This document shows, piece after piece, positions 38,886-46,941 of a stretch of DNA of 64,000 nucleotides. The DNA is taken from positions 5,456,001 to 5,520,000 of the forward strand of contig NZ_JAGINU010000001.1 of NCBI RefSeq assembly GCF_017876315.1, in the 5' to 3' direction. A program made the position numbers and the translations under genes. The stretch's first letter is position 1. Every line of letters begins with the position of its first letter. This DNA comes from Pseudonocardia parietis. Lineage in GTDB: Bacteria; Actinomycetota; Actinomycetes; Mycobacteriales; Pseudonocardiaceae. Under the pieces are notes generated by a model that worked only from the letters and a program-made list of their open reading frames with translations, was not told the DNA's origin and made no database searches.

Positions 38886-39677
38886 ATGAGTGACAGCGTT
38901 TTCGCCGGCTCCCCGTTCCTGCGGGAGAGCGCGGCGGTCGACGACCGCGCCGCCGGTGCGCGGGCCGGTCTGCGCGCCCGCCACGACCGCGCCGCGACCG
39001 ACGTCCGCAGCGCGGGCCGGGCCGACGACGAGGACGGTCTGCTCGACGCGACCCGCCGGCTGGAGCAGGTCCTCGCCGCCGCGCGCCGCGACCTCGGCCC
39101 GGCCGACCCCGACACCCTCGTCGTCGAGGGCAGCCTGGCCGTCGCCTACCTGCTCGGCGACGACGAGACCCGCGGCCTCGGCCTGGCGTCGCGCAACCTG
39201 GCGTCCCGCGAGCGGGCGTTCGGTCCCGACCACCCGGCCTCGCTCGCCGCCGCCGACGCGGTCGCCGCCGCACACCGGATCACCGGACGTCCGGAGGAGG
39301 CGGTCACCCGGCACGAGGACGTGGTCACCCGCCGGTGCCGCGTGCTCGGTGACGCCCACCCCTGCACCGTCGCGTCCCGTGCCGCGCTCGCGCAGGCCCG
39401 CGGCGAGACCGGCGACCTGCGCGGCGCGGCCGTCCTGCTCTCGTCCACCTTGGACACCGCGGACCGGTTCCTCGGCGCGGCACACCCGGTGACGATGGAC
39501 GTCCGGGAGCTGCTCGCCGAGTGCCTGGACGCGCAGCGCCGCGGAGAGCTGGCCGCGCGCGCCCGTGCCGACGACACCGAGCTGCTCCCCCTCGTGCCGG
39601 CACCGGACCGGCGCGAGCAGCGCCGCAGGCGGCCGTTCTTCGACCGCCCGTCCGGGCCGCTGCCCGCCGTCTCCTGA
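38886..39677 (+). CDS. Tetratricopeptide-repeat protein (TPR_10/12 type)
   Basis: The 263-residue protein contains about three to four kinesin-light-chain-like TPR units, recognisable from the recurring pattern LGPADPDTLVV, FGPDHPASLAA, LGDAHPCTVAS and LGAAHPVTMDV, spaced about 42 residues apart. Such repeats bind partner proteins. The C-terminus is basic (RREQRRRRPF). ATG 38886 follows GGAG. The gene is divergent from the amine oxidase across 250 bp in which I see no clear element. Confidence 0.75.
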   Translation: MSDSVFAGSPFLRESAAVDDRAAGARAGLRARHDRAATDVRSAGRADDEDGLLDATRRLEQVLAAARRDLGPADPDTLVVEGSLAVAYLLGDDETRGLGLASRNLASRERAFGPDHPASLAAADAVAAAHRITGRPEEAVTRHEDVVTRRCRVLGDAHPCTVASRAALAQARGETGDLRGAAVLLSSTLDTADRFLGAAHPVTMDVRELLAECLDAQRRGELAARARADDTELLPLVPAPDRREQRRRRPFFDRPSGPLPAVS

Positions 39678-39700
39678 CCCCGGGTCGCGCGGCTGCGAAC

Positions 39701-40318
39701 TCAGCCGACCAGCTTCATCAGCGTGTCGGTGACCTCGTCGAGTGCGCGCTCCAGCGCCCGGCCACGCAGGCCGCCGCACCACTCCGGGGCCTGACTCATC
39801 GCGGCGTGCATGCACTGGAGCGTGGCGTCCGTGCTCACCACCGCGAACTCCCCGCTCGCCAGCCCCTCCTCGAGCACGGTCCGGAACACCCGGTCGTGCC
39901 GGCGGCGCAGCTCCTTGATCCGGGTCCGGTGCTCGTCGGGCCAGGTGCTGGGCACCAGGAAGAGCCGTAGCGCCGCCGGGTACTCGCGGACGGCGATGCA
40001 CACGTGCTCGCGGACCAGCGCCCGCAGCCGCTGCGCGGGAGTCCCCTCGCGACCGGCGGGCAGCCGCTCCAACCGCGTGCTCCAGTCGTCGCCGAGGGTC
40101 TCGATCGCCGCGGTGATCAGCTCGTCCTTGCCGGGGAAGTAGTAGTAGAGCGACCCCTTGGTCACGTCCAGCCGCTCGGCGACGTCCTCGAGGCTCACGT
40201 CCTCGTAGCCACGCTCACCGACGAGCTCGGCCGCCGTGGTGAGGATCTGCCGGATCCGCCTGTCCCGCTTGCGCTGCACCCGCCCGACCGGCTCGGCCTC
40301 CGCCCCTGCCTGCGTCAC
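39701..40318 (-). CDS. TetR/AcrR family transcriptional regulator
   Basis: The 205-residue protein has a TetR helix-turn-helix, RRIRQILTTAAELVGERGYEDVSLEDVAERLDVTKGSLYYYFPGKDELI, and a TetR_C-type ligand domain. GTG 40316-40318 follows GGAGGAGG. It is divergent from the acyl-CoA dehydrogenase operon, with paired TGACCA/TGGTCA elements between them. It probably represses that operon and itself until an acyl-CoA or the free acid appears. Confidence 0.9.
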   Translation of the reverse strand: MTQAGAEAEPVGRVQRKRDRRIRQILTTAAELVGERGYEDVSLEDVAERLDVTKGSLYYYFPGKDELITAAIETLGDDWSTRLERLPAGREGTPAQRLRALVREHVCIAVREYPAALRLFLVPSTWPDEHRTRIKELRRRHDRVFRTVLEEGLASGEFAVVSTDATLQCMHAAMSQAPEWCGGLRGRALERALDEVTDTLMKLVG

Positions 40319-40380
40319 GCGCACCTCCTCCGACCTCAGTGTCGCACCGCCCCGCCCAGGGCCACCGGCGAGTCGAGTAT

Positions 40381-40413
40381 TGACCATTGGTTCAGATTTT
40401 GCCATGTTGGTCA
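40381..40413. promoter_or_regulatory. TetR operator candidate for the acyl-CoA catabolic operon
   Basis: TGACCA (40381-40386) and TGGTCA (40408-40413) form an inverted repeat around an AT-rich core. The sequence can also be read as two copies of a CCATnTTGGTcAG-like element about 18 bp apart. It lies between the divergent tetR and acyl-CoA dehydrogenase genes. Confidence 0.55.
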
Positions 40414-40453
40414 GTGTTCGACGCAAGGGTCGACATCGAGAGGAGCCGGTGGC

Positions 40454-41602
40454 GTGGACCTCGCCCCCAGCGACACCCAGCGCGCGTACCGCGACCGGGC
40501 GGCCTCGTTCGCGAGGAGCACACTGCTGCCCGGCTACCGGGACCGCGAGGCCGCGGGCCGGATCGAGCCCGACCTGCGCCGCGAGATGGGCGGCCTGGGC
40601 CTCCTCGCGCCGCAGCTGCCCGCCGAGCTCGGTGGTGGCGGGACCGACCGGCTCACCACCGGCCTGGTCGTCGAGGAGATCGGCCGCGGTGACATCAACG
40701 CCGGGTACCTGGTCGTGGTCGGCGCGCTGACCGGCCAGATCCTCGCCGCCAACGCGACCCCGGAGCTCGCCGAGCACTGGGTGCCGCGGATCTGTTCCGG
40801 TGAGCAGATCGTCGGGATCGGACTGACCGAGCCGCACGCCGGATCCGACGCCGGTGTCCCCCGGCTGACCGCGACCCGGGACGGCACCGACTGGGTGCTC
40901 GACGGCGTGAAGTCGCTGTCGTTCGCCGCCGACGCCGCCGCGGCCGTCGTCTTCGCCCGCACCGGCGACTCCACCGACCGCGGCCGCGACATCAGCGCGT
41001 TCCTCGTCCCGCTCGACCGGCCCGGCGTGACCGTCGAGCAGTACCCGGACATGGGCACCCGCGCGGTCGGCCGCGGCGCGGTCCACCTCGACCGGGTGCG
41101 CGTGCCCGGCGATCACCTGCTCGGCCCGGAAGGGCGCGGGTTCGGCCAGGTCATGGCCGGGTTCGACTTCTCCCGGGCGCTGATCGGGCTGCAGTGCGTC
41201 GGCTGCGCGCAGCAGACCGTCGACGAGACGTGGAGCTACGTGTCCACACGGGAGGCGTTCGACCGGCCGCTGTCGGCCAACCAGGGCGTCTCGTTCCCGC
41301 TCGCCGAGGCCGAGACCCTGCTCGCCGCCGCCCGGGCGCTCTGTCACCGCGCACTGTGGCTCGCCGACACCGGCGCGCCGCACACCGCCGAGGCCGCGAT
41401 GTGCAAGTGGTTCGCCCCGAAGACCGCCTACGACCAGATCAACCAGTGCCTGCTCCTGCACGGCCAGTACGGCTACCGCACCGAGCTGCCGATCGAGCAG
41501 CGGATGCGCGACGTCCTCGGCCTGCAGATCGGCGACGGCACCGCCCAGATCATGAAGCTCGTGATCGCCCGGCAGCGCGTGGGCCGCGAGCTCGCCCCCT
41601 GA
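40454..41602 (+). CDS. Acyl-CoA dehydrogenase
   Basis: The 382-residue FAD enzyme shows family signatures: GIGLTEPHAGSDAGVPRLTA near the flavin, SLSFAADAAAAVVFART, and the C-terminal QINQCLLLHGQYGYRTELPIEQRMRDV with GDGTAQIMKLVIAR. It introduces a 2,3-double bond in an acyl-CoA and passes electrons to ETF. With the BadH-like SDR downstream, cyclohexanecarboxyl-CoA or a similar alicyclic thioester is a plausible substrate. GTG 40454 follows GGAG at good spacing. It is the first gene of a four-gene operon. Confidence 0.9.
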   Translation: MDLAPSDTQRAYRDRAASFARSTLLPGYRDREAAGRIEPDLRREMGGLGLLAPQLPAELGGGGTDRLTTGLVVEEIGRGDINAGYLVVVGALTGQILAANATPELAEHWVPRICSGEQIVGIGLTEPHAGSDAGVPRLTATRDGTDWVLDGVKSLSFAADAAAAVVFARTGDSTDRGRDISAFLVPLDRPGVTVEQYPDMGTRAVGRGAVHLDRVRVPGDHLLGPEGRGFGQVMAGFDFSRALIGLQCVGCAQQTVDETWSYVSTREAFDRPLSANQGVSFPLAEAETLLAAARALCHRALWLADTGAPHTAEAAMCKWFAPKTAYDQINQCLLLHGQYGYRTELPIEQRMRDVLGLQIGDGTAQIMKLVIARQRVGRELAP

Positions 41603-41628
41603 GACGAACGACTCCGAGGAGACACCCG

Positions 41629-42375
41629 ATGGGCAGGATGGACGACAGGACCGCGATCGTGACCGGTGCCGGGCGCGGCATCGGCCGCGCGATCGCGGAG
41701 CGGCTCGCCGCCGAGGGCGCCTCGGTCGCCGTCACCGACGTCGACGAGGCGACCGCGACGGACACCGCGGCCGAGATCGGCGGCAAGGCCGTCGGGATCC
41801 GGGCCGACGTCACCGACCCGGAGTCGTTGCGGGCCATGGTGGAGCAGGTCCGTGGCGCGTTCGGCCGGATCGACGTCCTGGTGAACAACGCCGGCTGGGA
41901 CAAGGTCGGCCCGTTCGTCGACTCCGACCCCGCCGACTGGGACAAGATCATCCAGATCAACCTCTACGGCGTCCTGCACACCTCGCAGGCCGTGGTGCCG
42001 GTCATGATCGAACAGGGCGGCGGCACCGTGGTGAACCTGGCCTCCGACGCCGGCCGGGTCGGCTCGTCCGGCGAGGCCGTCTACTCCGCGGCCAAGGGCG
42101 GGATCATCTCGTTCACCAAGACCCTGGCCCGCGAGGTCGCCCGGCACGGGATCAACGCCAACTGCGTGTGCCCGGGACCGACCGACACCGCACTGTTCGC
42201 CTCGGTCGTCGAGGGCAACGACAAGCTGCGCGACGCACTGGTCAAGGCGATCCCGTTCCGGCGGCTCGCCCAGCCGGAGGACCTGGCTGCCACCGTCGCG
42301 TTCTTCGCCTCGCCGGACGCGTCCTACCTGACCGGCCAGACCGTCAGCGTCAGCGGCGGCCTGTCGATGGTCTGA
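41629..42375 (+). CDS. SDR, 2-hydroxycyclohexanecarboxyl-CoA dehydrogenase-like (BadH/AliE type)
   Basis: The 248-residue SDR has TGAGRGIG near residue 12, NNAGWD, and a catalytic stretch SDAGRVGSSGEAVYSAAKGG with Ser, Tyr and Lys. The NNAGWD, RVGSSGEAVY and CPGPTDTAL segments are strikingly like BadH, which oxidises 2-hydroxycyclohexanecarboxyl-CoA to the 2-keto ester. Similarity is judged from memory of the family. GAGGAG precedes ATG 41629. It lies 26 bp after the acyl-CoA dehydrogenase gene and before an acyl-CoA ligase gene, consistent with a beta-oxidation-like route for alicyclic acids. Confidence 0.85.
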   Translation: MGRMDDRTAIVTGAGRGIGRAIAERLAAEGASVAVTDVDEATATDTAAEIGGKAVGIRADVTDPESLRAMVEQVRGAFGRIDVLVNNAGWDKVGPFVDSDPADWDKIIQINLYGVLHTSQAVVPVMIEQGGGTVVNLASDAGRVGSSGEAVYSAAKGGIISFTKTLAREVARHGINANCVCPGPTDTALFASVVEGNDKLRDALVKAIPFRRLAQPEDLAATVAFFASPDASYLTGQTVSVSGGLSMV

Positions 42376-42435
42376 CCCACCCGACGGTCCGACCCACCCG
42401 ACCCGATCACCGTCGCCCTCGACGAGGAGGAGCCG

Positions 42436-44091
42436 ATGTACACCTACGACCCCACTGGGTTCCGTGAGTGGTTCGAGCAGGACTTCACCTACCTGGCCGG
42501 ATTCCGGCGCACCGTCCGCCGGTTCGGCCGCCGGACCGCCCTGGTCGACCCGGCGACGGGTGCGCACGAGACCTACGCCGAGCTGGGCACCCGGGTGGAC
42601 GCGCTGGCACGCGGCCTCCTCGCCTCCGGCGTCCGGCCCGGCGACGTCGTCACCTACCAGCTGTACAACTCCCCCGACTTCGCCCGGCTCTACCTGGCCA
42701 CCCAGGCGGCGGGCGCGGTCGGCTCACCGATCAACTTCCGGCTCGCCGCCGGGGAGATCGCGCACGTGCTCGACGACAGCGCCCCGACGGTGTTCGTCTA
42801 CGACACCGAGCTGGGCGCGACCGTGCGCGACGCGCTGGAGCTGGCCACGCACCGGCCGTCGCTGCTCGTGGCCTGCGGTGACGGTGAGCCGCTGCCCGGC
42901 GCCGTCCCGATCGGCGAGCTGGAACGCGCCGGGGACGCCCTGCCGGACCCGGGCCGCACCACCTACGACGAGACGACCCGGCTCTACACCTCGGGCACCA
43001 CCGGGATGCCCAAGGGCGTCCCGCTGAACAGCCTGGTCGAGGTGTTCAGCGCGCACGACGTGATCATGCACTTCCCGCTCGGCCCGGAGGATCTGACGCT
43101 GAACATGACGCCGTGGTTCCACCGCGGCGGGCTCTACTCGGGCGGGCCGAACCCGGCGTTCTACGTCGGTGCCGGGGTGCTGCCGCTGCGCACGTTCGAT
43201 CCGCACCGCGTTCTCGACCTGGTCGGCGAGCACGGGCTGACCTACCTGATCGGTGCGCCGACCAACCTGGAGATGCTGGCCGCCGCCCAGACCGAGCGGC
43301 CACGGGACCTGTCGTCGCTGCGCGGGATCGTGACCATGGGCGCTCCGCTGGAGCGGGCGGCGTGCCTGCGCTACCAGGAGGTGCTCACTCCGCGGATCTT
43401 CAACGGCTACGGCACCACCGAGACGTTCTGGAACACGTTCCTGCGCCCCGAGGACCTGCCGGAGCACGCCGGGACGACCGGCCGCGCCTGCACCGACGAC
43501 GACGTCCGCGTCGTGCGCATCGACGACACCGGCCGGGCGGATCCGGAGGCGGTCGTCGCCCGGGACGGCGACGAGGTCGGCGAGGTCGTGGTCCGCTCCC
43601 CCAAGGGCGGCTACGCCTACACCGGCGACGCCGACCAGGAGAAGTTCGCGGGCGGCTGGGTCCGGCTCGGCGACCTCGCGACCTGGGACGCCGACGAGTT
43701 CGTGACGATCGTCGGCCGCAAGGACGACATGCTCGTGACCGGTGGGGAGAACGTCCACCCGGCCCAGGTGGAGGAGGTGCTCAACCAGCATCCGGGCATC
43801 GCGGACTCGCTGGTCGTCGGCGTGCCGGACGAGCGGTGGGGCCGCCGCGTGGTGGCCTACGTCGTGCGCTCCGATCCCGGTCTGACCACGGCGGGCTGCG
43901 ACGCGCACTGCCGCGCGCACCCGATGCTCGCCGACTTCAAGCGTCCGCGCGGCTACCGCTTCGTCGACACCCTGCCCCTCACCGCCACCGGCAAGAAGAT
44001 CCACTACAAGGCGGCCGCCCAAGCCGCCGACGACGACACCCGCGGCCTGTTCGAGCCCGCGGGTGCGCGCCCGGAAGGAGTTCAGCGATGA
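42436..44091 (+). CDS. AMP-binding acyl-CoA synthetase (acid-CoA ligase)
   Basis: The 551-residue adenylate-forming enzyme has the P-loop-like TSGTTGMPKG, the FNGYGTTETFWNTF adenine-binding region, the GDLATWDADEFVTIVGRKDDM hinge and the catalytic lysine in LTATGKKIHYK. It activates a carboxylic acid with ATP and CoA, the expected entry step of this operon. Its divergent N-terminus and mid-sequence mark it as a CoA ligase of unassigned substrate; a cyclohexanecarboxylate-like acid is inferred from context. GAGGAGGAG precedes ATG 42436. Confidence 0.88.
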   Translation: MYTYDPTGFREWFEQDFTYLAGFRRTVRRFGRRTALVDPATGAHETYAELGTRVDALARGLLASGVRPGDVVTYQLYNSPDFARLYLATQAAGAVGSPINFRLAAGEIAHVLDDSAPTVFVYDTELGATVRDALELATHRPSLLVACGDGEPLPGAVPIGELERAGDALPDPGRTTYDETTRLYTSGTTGMPKGVPLNSLVEVFSAHDVIMHFPLGPEDLTLNMTPWFHRGGLYSGGPNPAFYVGAGVLPLRTFDPHRVLDLVGEHGLTYLIGAPTNLEMLAAAQTERPRDLSSLRGIVTMGAPLERAACLRYQEVLTPRIFNGYGTTETFWNTFLRPEDLPEHAGTTGRACTDDDVRVVRIDDTGRADPEAVVARDGDEVGEVVVRSPKGGYAYTGDADQEKFAGGWVRLGDLATWDADEFVTIVGRKDDMLVTGGENVHPAQVEEVLNQHPGIADSLVVGVPDERWGRRVVAYVVRSDPGLTTAGCDAHCRAHPMLADFKRPRGYRFVDTLPLTATGKKIHYKAAAQAADDDTRGLFEPAGARPEGVQR

Positions 44092-44894
44092 CCCTCGACC
44101 CGAACACCTACTCCCAGCTGGCCTTCGAGCGCCGCGAGGACGGCGTCCTGCTCATCACGATCAACAACCCGGCGAAGTACAACGCCGCCGACGAGCAGCT
44201 GCACGGCGAGCTCGCCCGGGTCTGGACCGACGTGTCGAAGGACCCGCAGACCCGGGTCGCGGTGATCACCGGTGCCGGGAAGGCGTTCTCGGCAGGCGGC
44301 GACCTGGACATGGTCGAGCGGCTGGCGGGTGACCACGAGCGCGTCTCGCACATGCTCAACGAGATGAGCGACCTGGTCTACAACATCATCAACTGCGAGA
44401 AGCCGATCGTCTCCGCGATCAACGGGGTGGCCGTCGGCGCGGGCGTGGTGGTGGCGTTGCTGGCCGACATCGCGATCTGCGCCGAGGACGCCAAGCTCGG
44501 CGACGGGCACGTCAAGCTGGGTGTGTCGGCCGGCGACCACGCCGCGATCATCTGGCCGCTGCTGGCCGGGATGGCCAAGGCCCGCTACTACCTGCTCACC
44601 GGGGAGATGGTCACCGGCGCCGAGGCCGAGCGCCTCGGCATGGTCGCCAAGGCACTCCCCCGCGACCAGGTGCTCGACGAGTCGCTGCGGGTCGCGCACA
44701 CCCTGGCCACGGGCTCGCAGCAGGCGATCCGGCTGACCAAGCGCTCGCTGAACAGCTGGCTGCGCACCGCCGGACCGACGTTCGACGCCTCTGCCGCCTA
44801 CGAGATGCTCTGCTTCATGGGACCGGACGTCGTCGAGGGCGCCGCGGCGCTGCGCGAGAAGCGCGCGCCGAAGTTCCCCTCCACCCAGAGCTGA
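44088..44894 (+). CDS. Crotonase-family protein lacking both canonical catalytic glutamates
   Basis: The 268-residue protein has the crotonase oxyanion-hole segments FSAGGDLDM and GVAVGAGVVV. The canonical Glu positions are replaced: the usual PE-x-LG region reads GDGHVKLGVSAGDHAAIIWP, and the second position reads ARYYLLTG. The retained Asp-His pair may serve a different reaction such as hydrolysis, isomerisation or C-C cleavage. A BadI-like ring-opening role would fit the operon but is not shown. The start overlaps the ligase stop by ATGA, with GGAAGGAG upstream. Confidence 0.83.
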   Translation: MTLDPNTYSQLAFERREDGVLLITINNPAKYNAADEQLHGELARVWTDVSKDPQTRVAVITGAGKAFSAGGDLDMVERLAGDHERVSHMLNEMSDLVYNIINCEKPIVSAINGVAVGAGVVVALLADIAICAEDAKLGDGHVKLGVSAGDHAAIIWPLLAGMAKARYYLLTGEMVTGAEAERLGMVAKALPRDQVLDESLRVAHTLATGSQQAIRLTKRSLNSWLRTAGPTFDASAAYEMLCFMGPDVVEGAAALREKRAPKFPSTQS

Positions 44895-44906
44895 GCGCGA
44901 CCCCGA

Positions 44907-44967
44907 GATCACCCGTTGTGGAGTGCCACGAACGTCTGCCGTTCGCCGCACTCCCCAACGGGTGATC
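44907..44967. repeat. 61-bp imperfect palindrome (terminator or mobile repeat)
   Basis: The arms begin GATCACCCGTT and end AACGGGTGATC. Inside them TGGAGTG pairs with CACTCC, and ACGAACG/CGTTCG flank a short loop. The total can form one long hairpin directly after the catabolic operon stop. There is no T-run, so intrinsic termination is doubtful. It may be a dispersed palindromic element or a protein-dependent terminator. Confidence 0.8.
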
Positions 44968-44988
44968 ACCGCCCTGGAGGATCACGAC

Positions 44989-45017
44989 TCGACCGGTCGG
45001 TCGCCGGGCACTACCGT
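44989..45017 (+). promoter_or_regulatory. Promoter candidate for the C69-type protein gene
   Basis: TCGACC and TACCGT are separated by 17 bp and lie about 30 bp before ATG 45048. The -10 resembles other TACCGT elements in this window. Confidence 0.4.
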
Positions 45018-45047
45018 CCGGCATTCGGCGGACCGGACGGGGACGGT

Positions 45048-46850
45048 ATGCGGCGGATGGCGATGGCCGGGGTGCTGGGGCTGCTGCTGACGCTGGCGTC
45101 GGTGGCGCCGGCCCAGGCCCGGGAGGAACCGTCGCCTCCGCCCACCCGGCCGGACAAGAGCTTCGCCGTCTACATCGGAGCGAACCTGACCGCCGACGGG
45201 CACCCGTTCCTCGGCGGGTTCGGCCACGAGCCGTCCAGCCACTGGATCGACGTGGTCCCCCGCCGCCAGCACCCGCCCGGGGCGACGGTCCCGGTCGGGG
45301 CCACCGCCCAGGCGGACATCCCGGGCGAGCTGACCCGCATCCCGCAGGCCCCCGAGACCGCCCGCTACCTCACGTCGCACTACTCGGAGTTCGTCGGGTT
45401 CCCGGCCCCGCTGACCAACGGCGGCCTCAACGAGCACGGTGTCGCGGCCCGGGACGTCTGGTCGGACTCCCGGCCCGAGCTGGTCGAACAGACACCGACC
45501 CCGCAGCGCGGGCCGACCTACAGCGACCTGTCGCGGATCGCGATGGAACGCGCGCGCACCGCCCGGGAGGCGGTCGAGATCGTCGGCGGCCTGATCGACC
45601 GGTACGGCTACACCACCTACGGCGGCAACTCGCACCTGTTCGCGGACGAGAACGAGGGCTGGGTGCTGGTCGAGATGGCCGGCGGCCAGGGGCTCTGGGC
45701 GGCCGAGCGGCTCGGGCCCGACGAGGTCCGCGTCTCCTACCCCGGCTACATCGGCGAGTTCCCCACCACTCCGGACGCCGATCACCTGTCCTCGCCGAAC
45801 CTGGTGAGCTACGCGATCGACCGCGGCTGGTGGCGCCCCGGCGCCCCGTTCGACGTGCAGCAGGTCTACGGCATCCCGTTCCCCGGCCGGCCGGTCCCGG
45901 TGGGCGGTGTCGCCGATCCGGCGGATCCCTCCCCGTACCGGCACCCGCCGTCGCTGGAGGAGGAGTTCCGCAGGCTGGCCCCGGTCACGCTGCAGGACGT
46001 GCAGCGGATCGTGCGCGACCCGCGCTGGTCCGACGACCGCGCCGGCTACGGCCAGGTCGCCGAGCTTGCCGACGACGTACCCGATCCCGGTCTGCGCACG
46101 CTCTGGATCGCCGTGACCGCGGCCGCCACCGCGCCCTACATCCCGTTCCACATCGGCACCACCGAGGTGCCCGTGGAGTACCGCCAGCACCGCTACCTCA
46201 CCCACGACTCGGCGGCGGAGTACCTGGATCCGCAGTTCGCCGAGCAGGAGGCCACCGAGTACGCGACACAGACGTTCAAGCGCCTGATGTACGCGACGTG
46301 CTCGCGGCCGCAGGAGTATCTCGGCACGGTGACCGCGGCGCTGGAGGGCTTCGAGGCCACAGAGCTGGAACAGCTGCCGGACGTGCAGCGCCGGGCCGCC
46401 GAGCGGTACGCCGCGGGTGACCGGGCCGGGGCCGAGCGGGAGCTCACCGAGGCGACCGCCCGCTGGGCCGGCGACGGGCTCGCACTGGGCAACCACCTGC
46501 TCGACGACGTCCTGGCCCGCAGCCGGGCGGCCGACGGCGGGCTGCGCGAACCCGAGGTGGCCCTCCCGCCCGGGGAGACCCCGGGTGCGCAGAGCCGGAG
46601 CATGACCCTGCGCAGCGAGGAGTCCGCCCGCGACCGGATGCACTGCGATCTCGGCGGCGGCTGGGCCGAGGGCGGCACGCTGGCCCGCAAGGGCGACTAC
46701 GGGGACCCGGCGGACGTGCCCGACCTGCGGGAGGACGGCGGCGGGATCCCGGCCTGGGTGCCGGTCGCGGCCGGGGCGGGCGGCCTCGTCGTCGGCGCCG
46801 CGGTGGTGTGGGCCGTGCTGCGGGTGCGCCGCGGCAAGACCGGCGGCTGA
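45048..46850 (+). CDS. Secreted, membrane-anchored C69-family dipeptidase homologue
   Basis: The 600-residue protein has a signal peptide (cleavage after APAQA, residue 24), a peptidase U34/C69 domain (AVYIGANLTADGHPFLGGFGHE, NEHGVAARDVWSDSRPE and a WIAVTAAATAPYIPFHIGTTEVP late segment) and a C-terminal transmembrane helix near 568-590 followed by basic RVRRGKTGG. It would sit outside the cell, held by its tail. In C69 enzymes (PepD) a Cys opens the mature chain just before the VGxxxTADG strand; here the aligned residue is Ser38. Activity may therefore be altered or use a serine nucleophile. Start ATG 45048 gives the signal peptide its basic MRRMA tip. Confidence 0.8.
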   Translation: MRRMAMAGVLGLLLTLASVAPAQAREEPSPPPTRPDKSFAVYIGANLTADGHPFLGGFGHEPSSHWIDVVPRRQHPPGATVPVGATAQADIPGELTRIPQAPETARYLTSHYSEFVGFPAPLTNGGLNEHGVAARDVWSDSRPELVEQTPTPQRGPTYSDLSRIAMERARTAREAVEIVGGLIDRYGYTTYGGNSHLFADENEGWVLVEMAGGQGLWAAERLGPDEVRVSYPGYIGEFPTTPDADHLSSPNLVSYAIDRGWWRPGAPFDVQQVYGIPFPGRPVPVGGVADPADPSPYRHPPSLEEEFRRLAPVTLQDVQRIVRDPRWSDDRAGYGQVAELADDVPDPGLRTLWIAVTAAATAPYIPFHIGTTEVPVEYRQHRYLTHDSAAEYLDPQFAEQEATEYATQTFKRLMYATCSRPQEYLGTVTAALEGFEATELEQLPDVQRRAAERYAAGDRAGAERELTEATARWAGDGLALGNHLLDDVLARSRAADGGLREPEVALPPGETPGAQSRSMTLRSEESARDRMHCDLGGGWAEGGTLARKGDYGDPADVPDLREDGGGIPAWVPVAAGAGGLVVGAAVVWAVLRVRRGKTGG

Positions 46851-46941
46851 ATCGGGCGCCTCAACCTGACACACCCGGGCGGCGGTGTTCCGGGCGCACG
46901 GCATGGTGGGATCGGTCGGACCACACGCGAGGAGGCCCGTC

